A DNA stretch of 64,000 bases from Psychrobacter sp. NZS113 (GCF_015864825.1 NZ_JADYWL010000005.1:1-64000); one strand, 5' to 3'; positions 17,705-27,220 are shown, counted from the stretch's first letter. The notes: generated from the sequence alone by a model not told the origin. Translations and numbers: made by a program.

Positions 17705-19276
17705 TTAGCCCTCTTTAGATCTTATCGGCAATACTATCTGTACCACCAACCCTTGTACACCGTCTTGTCGATTGTAAGCGTTGATACGTCCTTTGTGTGC
17801 TGTCACTACCGCATGAACGATTGCCAACCCCAATCCATAACCACCTGTCTCACGATGGCGCGCAGAGTCTAGCCGCACAAAAGGCTGAAAAATACGTTCT
17901 AAGTCTTTTTCTGCTACACCGCCACCCTCATCCGTTATGCTAATTTGAATAGCAGGTGCCTTGTTATTCATCTCCACTTTTTTGATTTCGGCAATAACCT
18001 CTGAATCAGCTGCTGTGTGCATAAATGCATTACGAATGATGTTTTCGAGGGCGCTATGCAGCTGCTCTTGATTGCCCAGTACTTTCCAAGAGGCGCTCGA
18101 TACAGCCAGTAGTGGCGACGAATCAGGTGATTGCCATTGCCAACGCACATCCTTATGTTGAAACTCAAAACACACATCTTGGCCAATCTCGCTGATAATC
18201 TCAGTCATATCAACCATGCCATTTTCTAAATTATCGATGGTATATTGCTGCATTTGTAGCGACTGAATATGAATAATCTGCTCAATCAGCTCATTCATTC
18301 TCGCCGACTCTTTATCAATACGATCGAGGTAACGGCTGGCATTAGGCGCAAAATCTCGGGTCAGCTCTGTTGCAACCTCAAGACGTGCCAACGGTGAGCG
18401 CAATTCGTGCGAGATGTCACTCAACATCTGCTTACGTGCCAATTCACTTTCAGCCAAACGCGTTGATAATTCGGCCACATCCTTCGCTAATAAACCCAAT
18501 TCGTCATCTCCCATTTTGGATAAGTTTGGATGGGCTTGATAGTCACCATCAATCATACGGTGCACTGTGTGCTGTACACGGCGAATACGCTGAGTCATCG
18601 TACGGCTTAGCCAAATACAGACCAAAATGCTCAACAAGATAATTAATAGCACGCGGATGGGAAAGTTAGTATATTTCAGCTCCACGACATCAGAAAAACG
18701 TAGATGTGGACGCAATTGTACAATAACTGTGCGTTCATCTGGCAAAACGACTGCCATATCAGCGAGTTCTGGGCGACTCTCAGAGTCAGCTATCTCAGCA
18801 CTAGTTGGTATCATCGGCGGCATAAAATAACTCAGAGGTGACCGCGCATTCTTCGATACGTCATCGCTCATTCTGGGCGGGATTGGCTCTATCGATGGTA
18901 ACGGTATTTCTTCTTTATTATCTGACTGACGGACTGGTTTCTGATCCTCTCTATCCCGGTAACGCGGAAATATAATGCTACCTTGCTCATCATAGACTCT
19001 GACTTGATTCATCAACCAGCGGTCTTGACGATACAGTTGTTTGACCGCTTCCATATCACCGGCTTTCAGTGCTGCGACCAGTTCCTGACGCTGAACCAAT
19101 AAACTGTCTACCTGCACATCCATACGAGCGGTGAGCGCTTTTTCACTTAACCAACGCTCTACCATGACAGACAAGATAGAAGTGACCAAAATGGTGGCTA
19201 ACAGGCTCAAAAACAGCCGCCAAAACAGGGTAAACCTCACCTTAAACTTAGGGTTATTCATCGATGATTCCATCAT
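17705..19276 (-). CDS. CpxA-like sensor histidine kinase
   Basis: A 523-residue membrane sensor kinase. Helices lie at about 15-38 and 207-224, flanking a periplasmic domain of about 165 residues that is rich in Pro and charged residues. HAMP follows (225-275), then the phospho-acceptor His290 in S-D-I-S-H-E-L-R-S-P-L, the N-box N-I-I-R-N-A-F-M-H, and G-boxes D-E-G-G-G-V-A and G-G-Y-G-L-G-L-A-I-V. The ATG overlaps the regulator stop by one base (TAATG), so translation is coupled; an ATG five codons later is possible. The divergent Spy/CpxP-like gene supports an envelope-stress role. Confidence 0.88.
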   Translation of the reverse strand: MMESSMNNPKFKVRFTLFWRLFLSLLATILVTSILSVMVERWLSEKALTARMDVQVDSLLVQRQELVAALKAGDMEAVKQLYRQDRWLMNQVRVYDEQGSIIFPRYRDREDQKPVRQSDNKEEIPLPSIEPIPPRMSDDVSKNARSPLSYFMPPMIPTSAEIADSESRPELADMAVVLPDERTVIVQLRPHLRFSDVVELKYTNFPIRVLLIILLSILVCIWLSRTMTQRIRRVQHTVHRMIDGDYQAHPNLSKMGDDELGLLAKDVAELSTRLAESELARKQMLSDISHELRSPLARLEVATELTRDFAPNASRYLDRIDKESARMNELIEQIIHIQSLQMQQYTIDNLENGMVDMTEIISEIGQDVCFEFQHKDVRWQWQSPDSSPLLAVSSASWKVLGNQEQLHSALENIIRNAFMHTAADSEVIAEIKKVEMNNKAPAIQISITDEGGGVAEKDLERIFQPFVRLDSARHRETGGYGLGLAIVHAVVTAHKGRINAYNRQDGVQGLVVQIVLPIRSKEG

Positions 19277-19962
19277 TAAAGTACCAGCTGATAACCTTTA
19301 CCACGAACTGCTTTTATAGGCTCGTCATGAAACGGTTGGAGTTTTTTGCGCAGGCGTGACACATGAACATCGAGACTACGGTCAAAAGGCTGTAACTCAC
19401 GTTGCAACACATGCTCTGACAGCCACTCCTTACTAACGACCTCGCCTTTTTGTTTGAGAAGCGCCACCAATAAGTCAAACTCTGTACCCGTCACTTGCAG
19501 CTCAACACCATCTATTTGACAGACTCGCTGGTTTTGATCCAAGTGCAAGCGACCTTCTGGTAGCGGTGTGTGCTCTGACACTGCTGCATTGGTACGTTTA
19601 ATGACTGCATTAATACGTGCTAGCAGCTCTCGAGGATTACAAGGCTTGGTAATGTAATCATCAGCACCAAGCTCTAAACCGATGATACGATCAATCTCCT
19701 CGCCTTTTGCGGTTAGCATAATGACAGGGATATCAATAATATTCGGTAATTGACGTAGTACACTGAGTCCGTCCATCTTCGGCATCATAATATCCAGCAC
19801 TAGCAAATCATAAACAGGGGCCTGCGTGCTGGCTTTTTTTAGTTTTTTTATGACAGCCTCACCATCATGAACGCAGTCACATTGGACGCCATGATTATGC
19901 AAATACTCTTCTAATAACTGAGTCAACTCTTCGTCGTCATCACCTAACAATATGTTTGGCAT
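19276..19962 (-). CDS. CpxR-like OmpR-family response regulator
   Basis: A 228-residue response regulator. The receiver domain carries the acidic pocket G-D-D-D-E-E, phospho-acceptor Asp57 in L-V-L-D-I-M-M-P-K-M-D-G, Thr in M-L-T-A-K-G, and Lys in D-Y-I-T-K-P. The C-terminal winged helix contains L-T-G-T-E-F-D-L-L and V-S-R-L-R-K-K-L and ends V-R-G-K-G-Y-Q-L. AAGGAGAG precedes the ATG. It shares the 244-bp divergent region with the Spy/CpxP-like gene. No clean pair of GTAAA boxes could be read there, so direct Cpx-type control is inferred from gene order only. Confidence 0.9.
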   Translation of the reverse strand: MPNILLGDDDEELTQLLEEYLHNHGVQCDCVHDGEAVIKKLKKASTQAPVYDLLVLDIMMPKMDGLSVLRQLPNIIDIPVIMLTAKGEEIDRIIGLELGADDYITKPCNPRELLARINAVIKRTNAAVSEHTPLPEGRLHLDQNQRVCQIDGVELQVTGTEFDLLVALLKQKGEVVSKEWLSEHVLQRELQPFDRSLDVHVSRLRKKLQPFHDEPIKAVRGKGYQLVL

Positions 19963-20206
19963 ATATCTCTCCTTAAGCGCTAAATAGCTTTGTTATTTAT
20001 ATTATCAGGCAATAACTGATCGGTATGCTATAAATGTTACTTTTCTTAATACTTCATAAATGTTCGCAACCTTCAACTGTCGTAAGATAGCACCTATCAA
20101 CAGCGAGTATTGTCTTTATATTCAACGCTTAAAAACAATAATTGCCAGATAAAACGTTAAATATCCATTCAATCAAACCATATGAAGTTAAATAAAGGAC
20201 GTTACT

Positions 20207-20749
20207 ATGAAAAAGTTACTATTAGGTTCAGCCATCGCATTATCTAGCGTATTTACTGTTACTGCATGTACCAGTGTTAATGCAAACACAGATACCACAC
20301 CATTAACGACACAAATGCAAAAGCATCATAAAGCAGACATGAAAAAGGGTGGCATGAAAAAAGGTGAGATGAAAGGTCCACTGTCTCAGCTAGACCTTAC
20401 AGAAGCACAGCAAGCCAAAATCAAAGCCATTATGGAAGCGAAGCATGGTGATCGCAAAGCAGAACGTACACAACATCAAGCAGAGCGCGCGCAAATGGAT
20501 CAGCAGATTCAAGCACTGACCAATGCACGCACATTAAATAGTGCTGCTGTAAACCGTTTGGCTGATCAACAAGCAGCGAAAGAAAAGCAGCGCTTCATCG
20601 AACGTGTACAAACCCAACATGCAATTGCTCAAGTATTAACTGCTGAGCAGCGTGCTGAACTGGCACAAATGAAAGAAGATAGAAAAGGTGATGACGAAGG
20701 TGGTCGTGGTTCAGACCGTCGTGAGCCTCGTGGCGAGCGTGCACAGTAA
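20207..20749 (+). CDS. Spy/CpxP-family periplasmic protein, probably a lipoprotein
   Basis: A 180-residue secreted protein with the two LTxxQ motifs of the Spy/CpxP family: L-T-E-A-Q (about 64-68) and L-T-A-E-Q (about 144-148), joined by long charged helices (Q/E/R-rich). Family members are chaperones and inhibitors of the Cpx sensor. The signal peptide ends V-T-A-C at residue 21, a plausible lipobox, whereas E. coli CpxP and Spy are soluble. After the signal comes a Lys/Gly/Met-rich segment (M-K-K-G-G-M-K-K-G), and the C-terminus is Arg/Gly/Asp-rich. TAAAGGA lies upstream of the ATG. It is divergent from the CpxR-like gene. Confidence 0.85.
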   Translation: MKKLLLGSAIALSSVFTVTACTSVNANTDTTPLTTQMQKHHKADMKKGGMKKGEMKGPLSQLDLTEAQQAKIKAIMEAKHGDRKAERTQHQAERAQMDQQIQALTNARTLNSAAVNRLADQQAAKEKQRFIERVQTQHAIAQVLTAEQRAELAQMKEDRKGDDEGGRGSDRREPRGERAQ

Positions 20750-20788
20750 GGTATGTAATAATTCACTCCGGAAAAGTGTTATTTTACC

Positions 20789-20832
20789 TAGGGCCTGTCA
20801 TCAATTAGCTCATTAATGCATTTCATGGTCTA
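20789..20832 (-). repeat. Fragment of repeat family B
   Basis: CTAGGGCCTGTCATCAATTAG followed by C-T-C-A-T-T-A-A-T-G-C-A-T-T-T matches the right end of the copy at 46930 read in reverse. Only this end is recognisable. Confidence 0.5.
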
Positions 20833-20850
20833 GCTGTATACGTAAAATAG

Positions 20851-20881
20851 AAAAGCGCACCTATAAACAGTGCGCTTTTTT
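20851..20881. terminator. Bidirectional terminator between the Spy-like and lipoprotein genes
   Basis: AAAAGCGCAC / GTGCGCTTTTTT stem with a short loop between converging genes, with a T-run on each strand. Confidence 0.88.
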
Positions 20882-20960
20882 ATGACTTCAAATAAAGAAT
20901 ACAATCAATAACAAGTTTTTCATTCTATCTCTAAATAGGACAAACAGGTCTGCCCTATCC

Positions 20961-22559
20961 TCAATCAGTCGAAGCAAACCGACCTTTCACCATTGGAAGC
21001 ATATTAAACATCATTTTTCCCAGTCCAGTACCATTGCCATCACGATAGTATTGTAGCAGCTCCTTACTATACTGCCGTGCATCGACGCTATTGCTAGCAT
21101 TCGGCACTTGCGCATCACTTGTCAAGTTAGGGAATGCCATGTCTTTAGAGCTAATAGCAGAATACTGCTGTAATGCGTCTATTACCATGCCTTTGCCAGA
21201 TTCGTTACTAACAGAATGAACTGTGTTACGTGAGTGATGCCACTTGAGCTGACCCCGTTTATCAAACCCAAACAGCTCTTGTATTGCTGTGTTCGCTCCC
21301 GTCTCATCCTCTACCGTCTCAACGTCGTTATCACTATCCATACTGCCTTTCATCATAGCAAATGCTTGCTGCACCAATGCCTTACTAGTCAATGTATTAA
21401 TACTAGCATCAGTATCTATGTCGGTTTCTGTATAAGAAGACTCACCATCTGAGACCAGTTCGGGATATTGCTGAGTGATACGATCGTAGAAGATTTGCAT
21501 ATAGTCTTGATAAAACTGTTCATAGCTATCAGCACTTTGCACACGGCGAATCACTTGAGCACTTGCTTGCATAACTGGCAGCTGATGTTCAGGTAATTTA
21601 GGAGATAGTGATGCCAGTGTATTGGGCGCGACATAGTCAAACTGGCTGACAGAGGCTTCATCAAAAGTACGATCTAACGCTTCAAAATGGGCTTTTATCA
21701 CCTCACTACCAAACCCTTTTGGCAGCGTACCATCATCTAGCGCTACTTTTAGCCACTTGTTTTTCCATGTGGTACCGAGCTTGTCGTCTAATAGCTCGGA
21801 GTTCAACATCGCAAAATTATCGGCCCATAAATAAATAACACCATTTTTAAAATCGATATAAATAGGCTGATTGATACTGCTTTGATGATTGCGCGCTTGG
21901 TATTGTGCACTGGCTAGCATAGTAGCTTTGCCAGCCATTGGTTGATAGATACCTTGCGCATTGATAGACAATGGCTTTAATAAGTAAGCATCCAGTAGCT
22001 TGGCTTTTTTGATATCTAGCGGTTTGGTTTTTTCATGATAACCATCAAATAGCTGCTGATACGATGGTGGTACGCTCACATCGCTATCGTAACTACTCTC
22101 TATCCACGCTTCATAGGCATCGGAACACTCAAGATAGCTGTCTTTGATTGCAGTTCGCTGAGTATCATAATCCGCAGCCATCACATCGTTATTTTGCGTT
22201 TGTGCTTGGCCGACTAGAGCAGCATATGCCTGATCATGTGTTTCTTCGCAATAGGTATCCACATAGTCTGCCGTAACCAACTCTGCCTCATCTACATCGG
22301 CAAAATACTGATTGTTACTAATTTCAAGGTTGCCATGGTAGCTAAATGATTGGCGACGCTGTTTTTTTAGTGCCGTTGCCAACGCTGTTTTAGCCGCTAT
22401 TGGGGTTTGTTGTGCTGTGATGCTATTAGACTGACCAAGGCTAGTAGATTGACAGCCCGTTAATAATAGTGTGCCTGTGATGAATGCACTGGTCAATAAA
22501 GTGTGACTCTTGATAGTTGACGGCAGACGACCTACGATGGCTTGATGTACTGTTTTCAT
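20961..22559 (-). CDS. Uncharacterised lipoprotein, 532 residues
   Basis: I do not recognise a family. The N-terminus is a lipoprotein signal with lipobox L-T-G-C (Cys36). The mature protein is acidic and Ser/Gln/Tyr-rich with no further membrane segment. A beta-rich middle segment (N-Q-P-I-Y-I-D-F-K-N-G-V-I-Y-L-W-A-D-N, about 237-255) resembles in character the S-V-Q-I-P-L-A-F-D-F-N segment of the next lipoprotein gene upstream, suggesting remote paralogy. AAGGA precedes the ATG. A 162-bp gap holding a family A repeat separates it from the upstream lipoprotein gene on the same strand, so the pair may form one operon. Confidence 0.75.
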   Translation of the reverse strand: MKTVHQAIVGRLPSTIKSHTLLTSAFITGTLLLTGCQSTSLGQSNSITAQQTPIAAKTALATALKKQRRQSFSYHGNLEISNNQYFADVDEAELVTADYVDTYCEETHDQAYAALVGQAQTQNNDVMAADYDTQRTAIKDSYLECSDAYEAWIESSYDSDVSVPPSYQQLFDGYHEKTKPLDIKKAKLLDAYLLKPLSINAQGIYQPMAGKATMLASAQYQARNHQSSINQPIYIDFKNGVIYLWADNFAMLNSELLDDKLGTTWKNKWLKVALDDGTLPKGFGSEVIKAHFEALDRTFDEASVSQFDYVAPNTLASLSPKLPEHQLPVMQASAQVIRRVQSADSYEQFYQDYMQIFYDRITQQYPELVSDGESSYTETDIDTDASINTLTSKALVQQAFAMMKGSMDSDNDVETVEDETGANTAIQELFGFDKRGQLKWHHSRNTVHSVSNESGKGMVIDALQQYSAISSKDMAFPNLTSDAQVPNASNSVDARQYSKELLQYYRDGNGTGLGKMMFNMLPMVKGRFASTD

Positions 22560-22600
22560 TGCTTATCCTTAATAAATATGGGCTTGAACGTGACAAGATA

Positions 22601-22707
22601 TATAGTCAATCCTCTATAAATTGGATACGGTGTCAGCCTCGCTCAGCCTACTATTTGTAGTACTTTCACTTTGCTTCCTGGTATCCAAATATATTGAACC
22701 AACTATA
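22601..22707 (+). repeat. Family A (Correia-like) repeat
   Basis: 107 bp running from TATAGTCAATCCTCTATAAA to TTGAACCAACTATA. The internal block CTACTATTTGTAGTAC is a near-palindrome. It fills most of the gap between the two lipoprotein genes and would be transcribed if they are co-expressed. Confidence 0.88.
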
Positions 22708-22721
22708 GTGCTAATGACGCT

Positions 22722-24818
22722 CTATCGGTTGTCTGTATCATCTTCCGCATCGGCATAGTCTTCGTTATAGTCATCATAATTACTAGACTCATACTCTGTC
22801 GCATCACTGGCATATGCCTCGCTAGCATCAGCATAATCACTACTGCCGCTATAATCATAACGGGCATAACGAGCAGCTTGTAGCCTATCTTCTTTTTGAC
22901 GCTGTTTTGCCATCCAAGCATTGCCATCGATAGCAGGTTTGGCATTTGCACCAAATGACTCAGTCAATAACGGGGTCAATGCACTCTTATTAAAGCTGGC
23001 TTTATCATAACGTACTTGGTTTATCACAGTGGTTGTAGAACCCATCAAATCGCCACCAATATTCATACGTTGCTGCTTAGCAAGCAGTCGATCTGAGCTG
23101 TCTAAGTAATAGTAATTTATCTGATTAAAGGAGATAGGACCAATAGCTTCAATAACCTGCAATAGCGCTCCCACATCCGCACTTTGATAGCCCTTGTTAT
23201 ACAGCTGTAATTTATCAATGGCTGTTTTTAGCATGGCGCCATCAGGGTATTTTTCTGGATTGGCATCGACATACTCTTGTAGTGACTGAGTCATATACTT
23301 TAGAACTTTACCAATCATCTCACCGCTTTGCTGACTGCCAAAATATACTTTTACCGCTCGGCTAGCACCGACTTCTTTGGCAAATGCATCACCACGAATA
23401 TCGACCGCACTAAAGTGCTCAGGTGCCAGCTCTGCCATGCTGTCTTGTATCGCAGCAATCGCCGCATCATAGACTACTGCTGGCGGTAGTTGCTCCGTAA
23501 TGCTCTCTGGCAAACCAAAACTGACCGTATGCGATGCCATCTCGTGCGGTAATGGGGTGTTCTCAGGATTAGCAATCGCCATGATAGGCATGATAACTGA
23601 AGGATCGACCGTGACATTGCTGTTGTTAAAATCAAACGCGAGTGGTATTTGTACTGATGAGCTGATCGTCGGCGTCACATAGTCATAGCTATAGACGCTT
23701 TGTAGTTGTCTTTGCTGAGGCTTATATTGACTGACACTGTTGAACATGAGGTTTTTATAGTGATATTCATTTGATGCTGCTATCTGCTCGGGAGTACGAT
23801 GAATCATGCTAAGCATTTGACCAAGCACGCCTGACGCTGACTCAGGGGGAAACGCGCTTGCTGTACCCGCCATTTCTGCTTGTTGTTTTGCCATCTGCAT
23901 GGCTTCATATTGCTCTGTCATGCTTTTGGGATTTAATGCTGATAAATTTGAAAAAGCACTTCCCGATTCATAATCATCGGTTTCATAGGCTTCTGCAGCA
24001 TAGTCACTACGACTATAACCGTTTTCGTCATAGCCATCTTGGTCGTAACCTTCATCATCGTAGCCATACACGTTATAGCCGTCTGTATCATAGCCGTACC
24101 AGTCATAACCCTCTTCATCATAACCGTTTTGATCTAAACCATAGTCGTCATAGCCATTTTTATCGTAACCCTCATAATCGTAGCCATACTCGTCATAGCC
24201 ATTTTCATCATATTCAAGCTCATCTGACTCCTCAGCATATTCTTCGACGACCACTGCATCTGCAGCATCGACATAACTATCATCATCTGAGTCATAGTCC
24301 GACTCATAGTCGCCCGAGGTTTCTTTTTTATAAACGTAGGTCTCTAAAATAGTCTTAAGCAAACTGCTAGCGCCGGCATCGATACTGTCTGGATCAATAA
24401 AAGGAGCTGCTTGATAGTTGGCTTGCGAGACTGACACATGCTCCGTTGCTAGATGCTGACGAATAGCGGTCAATAAATGTGATTTGGCTTGATTCTCTGT
24501 ACTGGGATATTTTTCTTGATCAAACAACTGGGCATAGCGTTCAGAATTGGCATGTAAACTGGCATTAAATGCACGGCCCTGTGCTTGACTTTGCGCGGTG
24601 TCTGCAATCTCAAAATTAATCATCTTGCCTGATACAGCAGCATTTGATGACGCTATCTGGCTAGATTGACAGCCTGCCAGCAAGGTCGTCGCACCTACAG
24701 ACAAAATGGCACAGCCTGCAATCATTATCGACTGACGCTTACTAGTATTCGATGACTGGTAATCTGATGATTGGGGCAAAGTTGGCTGGTCATTTTTACG
24801 AAAGATAGGCGGTGACAT
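22722..24818 (-). CDS. Uncharacterised lipoprotein with Gly-Tyr-Asp pentapeptide repeats
   Basis: A 698-residue protein of unknown family. A longer-than-usual N-terminal region of about 30 residues precedes the hydrophobic core and lipobox L-L-A-G-C (Cys50). Residues about 168-205 are very acidic (D-S-D-D-D, E-E-S-D-E). Residues 206-270 are 13 tandem pentapeptides of form x-G-Y-D-x. The following 400 residues look globular, with S-V-Q-I-P-L-A-F-D-F-N-N-S-N near 378 and A-V-K-V-Y-F-G near 483. The C-terminus is again acidic and Tyr/Ser/Asp-rich. AAGGAAG precedes the ATG. Acidic tyrosine-rich repeats could bind cations or cross-link; this is speculation. Confidence 0.75.
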   Translation of the reverse strand: MSPPIFRKNDQPTLPQSSDYQSSNTSKRQSIMIAGCAILSVGATTLLAGCQSSQIASSNAAVSGKMINFEIADTAQSQAQGRAFNASLHANSERYAQLFDQEKYPSTENQAKSHLLTAIRQHLATEHVSVSQANYQAAPFIDPDSIDAGASSLLKTILETYVYKKETSGDYESDYDSDDDSYVDAADAVVVEEYAEESDELEYDENGYDEYGYDYEGYDKNGYDDYGLDQNGYDEEGYDWYGYDTDGYNVYGYDDEGYDQDGYDENGYSRSDYAAEAYETDDYESGSAFSNLSALNPKSMTEQYEAMQMAKQQAEMAGTASAFPPESASGVLGQMLSMIHRTPEQIAASNEYHYKNLMFNSVSQYKPQQRQLQSVYSYDYVTPTISSSVQIPLAFDFNNSNVTVDPSVIMPIMAIANPENTPLPHEMASHTVSFGLPESITEQLPPAVVYDAAIAAIQDSMAELAPEHFSAVDIRGDAFAKEVGASRAVKVYFGSQQSGEMIGKVLKYMTQSLQEYVDANPEKYPDGAMLKTAIDKLQLYNKGYQSADVGALLQVIEAIGPISFNQINYYYLDSSDRLLAKQQRMNIGGDLMGSTTTVINQVRYDKASFNKSALTPLLTESFGANAKPAIDGNAWMAKQRQKEDRLQAARYARYDYSGSSDYADASEAYASDATEYESSNYDDYNEDYADAEDDTDNR
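24009..24203 (-). repeat. Tandem 15-bp coding repeats (13 x Gly-Tyr-Asp pentapeptide)
   Basis: Thirteen consecutive 15-bp units encode [N/E/Y/D]-G-Y-D-x, with only one unit having Leu for Tyr and one Asn for Asp near the middle. Codon variation among units (TAT/TAC, GAC/GAT) shows the array is not very recent. Confidence 0.88.
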
Positions 24819-25187
24819 AAGACTTCCTTAGTCTAAGCTGACAAACAATTGTAAGTATCGTATTAGTAGGGTTATTTATATCACAAAACATTACTCGCTA
24901 GCGACAATAGAGCAATTTTTCATTTAATTTCCATAAATTATTGAGGTCATGCCATCGTATCGATTAATAAAACAGTCAAAGCTCCTTAATATGAGACTGT
25001 CTTTGAGCTTAGAGGTAATAAGAAAAGACATTGCTATGAATAGCTATATTTTTCAAAAACATTATTTTTATAGACATATGTAGGTAATACACCTCTATTC
25101 TCATGCTATCCTACTATTTTGTCATTTTGCGTAAAATAACTCTCTACAGCCTTACTGGTCAATCACTCTTATAAAAAGGACTTTGTC
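24819..25187. other. Intergenic region between divergent lipoprotein and ggt genes
   Basis: 369 bp, AT-rich, expected to hold promoters for both divergent genes. I see no repeat family member, RNA gene or clear operator. An AAAAAGGA ribosome binding site for ggt closes it on the right. Confidence 0.5.
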
Positions 25188-27140
25188 ATGTCATTACTAT
25201 ATTCTCATCATGCTTCTCAGCAACAGCGTTCAAAGACCAACACATCACTCAAATCTAGCGTCTTGCTCATTACCAGTACATTATTACTGTCCATCTCGGC
25301 TAATGCGCTTGAACCAGTGGCATCAACCACCACTGATTCGGTAAAAAATACGTCTATCAATACCAGTGCGATAAACCTCGGTATTATGACTAATAATCCC
25401 ACCGTGCTGTCTGAGACCAAACGCATTACGACCACTAAATCAGGCACCCTCACCGCCACGACTAATACTGCTAACAACACGAATAGTGATCAAGCAATCT
25501 ACTCTGTAGATGCGATTCATCATCCAGTATGGGCAAAAAACGGCATGGTCGCGACGCAAGAGGCTCTCGCATCAGATATCGGCTTAAATATTTTAAAAGA
25601 GGGTGGTAATGCCGTCGATGCAGGCGTCGCTGTTGGCTTTGCCTTAGCTGTCACCCTACCCCGTGCTGGCAACATCGGTGGTGGTGGTTTTATGATGATT
25701 TATGATGCCAAACAAGGCAAAACAGTGGCGCTCGATTACCGTGAAAAAGCTCCCAATAGCGCTACTCGTGATATGTATCTCGATGAGGAAGGCAACGCCG
25801 TTAGCGACTTGTCCCGCTATCACGGCTTAGCGGTGGGCGTGCCGGGCACAGTGGCAGGACTACTCAAAGCATTAGGAGAGCATGGCACGATGAGCCGCGG
25901 GCAAGTCATGGCACCAGCGATTGCACTGGCAGAGGACGGTATAGAAGTGACAGCGGGATTGTCCGAGTCGCTCACAGCCTTAAGTGATCGCTTGCAAAAA
26001 TGGCCCAGCACGAAAAAGGTGTTTTTTAAACCAGACGGTAGTGCTTATCAACCGGGTGAACGCTTAAAGCAGCCGGAGCTTGCCCGCTCGCTAAAGCTGA
26101 TTGCCGCACAAGGCGCTGATGGGTTTTATAAGGGCGAAACAGCGCAAAAATTGGTCAAAGCGGTCAATGACGCCGGCGGGCGTATGAGCTTGCAGGATTT
26201 GAGCGATTATGAAGCAATCGCCCGTGAGCCAGTCAAAGGCAATTATCGTGGTTATGAAGTCGTCTCAATGCCACCACCCTCTTCTGGTGGTATTCATATC
26301 ATCGAGATTTTGAATATTTTAGAGGGCTATCCACTCAAAGACTATGGACAAAACAGCGCGCAGACTATTCACTTAATGGCCGAAGCCATGCAACTGGCTT
26401 ATGCAGATCGTGCCGAATATTTGGGCGATTCGGACTTTATCGATGTGCCTGCCAGCGGTCTTACCTCTCAAGCTTATGCTGACAAACTGCGCGCCTTAAT
26501 TGATCCAAACAAAGCCACGCCAGCCGCGACCATCAAAGCCAATAACCCACTCCCATACGAGAGCGACCAAACCACGCATTTTTCTATCGTGGATAAAGAT
26601 GGCAATGCGATAGCCAATACGTATACGCTTAATTTCTCTTACGGCACTGGTCTCGTTGCTGAAGGTACAGGGATTTTACTCAATAATGAGATGGATGATT
26701 TTTCTGCCAAGCCTGGTGTGCCAAACGGTTATGGCCTATTAGGCGGTGAAGCCAATGCTGTCGAAGCCAATAAACGCCCACTATCCTCGATGAGTCCAAC
26801 CCTCGTGTTCAAAGACAGCAAGCCGTATATCGTCACGGGTAGCCCAGGTGGTAGCCGTATCATCACCACCGTCACCCAAATCCTCTCCAATGTCATCGAC
26901 CATGATATGAATATCGCTGAAGCCACTCATGCCCCGCGCATTCATGACCAATGGTTGCCTGATGAAATCCGTATCGAAAAAGCACTTAATATTGACACTG
27001 TCAGAAAGCTTGAATCAATGGGTCATACGGTCAGTCCGCAATCAGCAATGGGTTCGACGCAATCGATTATGATTACGCCAAATGGTGTCTACGGCTCATC
27101 TGATCCACGTATCGTCGATGCGGCTGTGGTTGGGTACTAA
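25188..27140 (+). CDS. ggt: Gamma-glutamyltransferase
   Basis: A periplasmic self-processing enzyme of 650 residues that cleaves or transfers the gamma-glutamyl group of glutathione. A signal peptide (hydrophobic core about 24-38, ending I-S-A-N-A) is followed by about 65 Thr/Asn/Ser-rich residues that are longer than usual. The large subunit carries G-G-N-A-V-D-A and G-G-G-G-F-M. Autoprocessing gives the nucleophilic Thr in D-Q-T-T-H-F-S-I-V-D (about 466), and the small subunit has S-M-S-P-T and G-S-P-G-G-S-R-I-I. AAAAAGGA precedes the ATG. It is transcribed alone, with a strong terminator after it. Confidence 0.95.
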   Translation: MSLLYSHHASQQQRSKTNTSLKSSVLLITSTLLLSISANALEPVASTTTDSVKNTSINTSAINLGIMTNNPTVLSETKRITTTKSGTLTATTNTANNTNSDQAIYSVDAIHHPVWAKNGMVATQEALASDIGLNILKEGGNAVDAGVAVGFALAVTLPRAGNIGGGGFMMIYDAKQGKTVALDYREKAPNSATRDMYLDEEGNAVSDLSRYHGLAVGVPGTVAGLLKALGEHGTMSRGQVMAPAIALAEDGIEVTAGLSESLTALSDRLQKWPSTKKVFFKPDGSAYQPGERLKQPELARSLKLIAAQGADGFYKGETAQKLVKAVNDAGGRMSLQDLSDYEAIAREPVKGNYRGYEVVSMPPPSSGGIHIIEILNILEGYPLKDYGQNSAQTIHLMAEAMQLAYADRAEYLGDSDFIDVPASGLTSQAYADKLRALIDPNKATPAATIKANNPLPYESDQTTHFSIVDKDGNAIANTYTLNFSYGTGLVAEGTGILLNNEMDDFSAKPGVPNGYGLLGGEANAVEANKRPLSSMSPTLVFKDSKPYIVTGSPGGSRIITTVTQILSNVIDHDMNIAEATHAPRIHDQWLPDEIRIEKALNIDTVRKLESMGHTVSPQSAMGSTQSIMITPNGVYGSSDPRIVDAAVVGY

Positions 27141-27169
27141 CTTATAATACCAATATCTAATCCTCACAA

Positions 27170-27220
27170 AGAGGCACTATCATAACTATCATACATAGTG
27201 CCTCTATTATAATTTTTTTA
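27170..27220 (+). terminator. Terminator downstream of ggt
   Basis: An 11-bp stem GAGGCACTAT / ATAGTGCCTC (plus flanking A-T pair) with a long loop, then an AT-rich tract ending in TTTTTTT. Confidence 0.75.

Noticed and set aside
19963-20206. CpxR boxes (GTAAA pairs) between the regulator and Spy-like genes
   Set aside because: Only loose GTTAAA or GTATTAAG matches with wrong spacing were seen.
23858-24352. 164-codon plus-strand frame very rich in His and Arg
   Set aside because: It is the antisense shadow of the Gly-Tyr-Asp repeat array of the lipoprotein; the regular composition simply mirrors that array.
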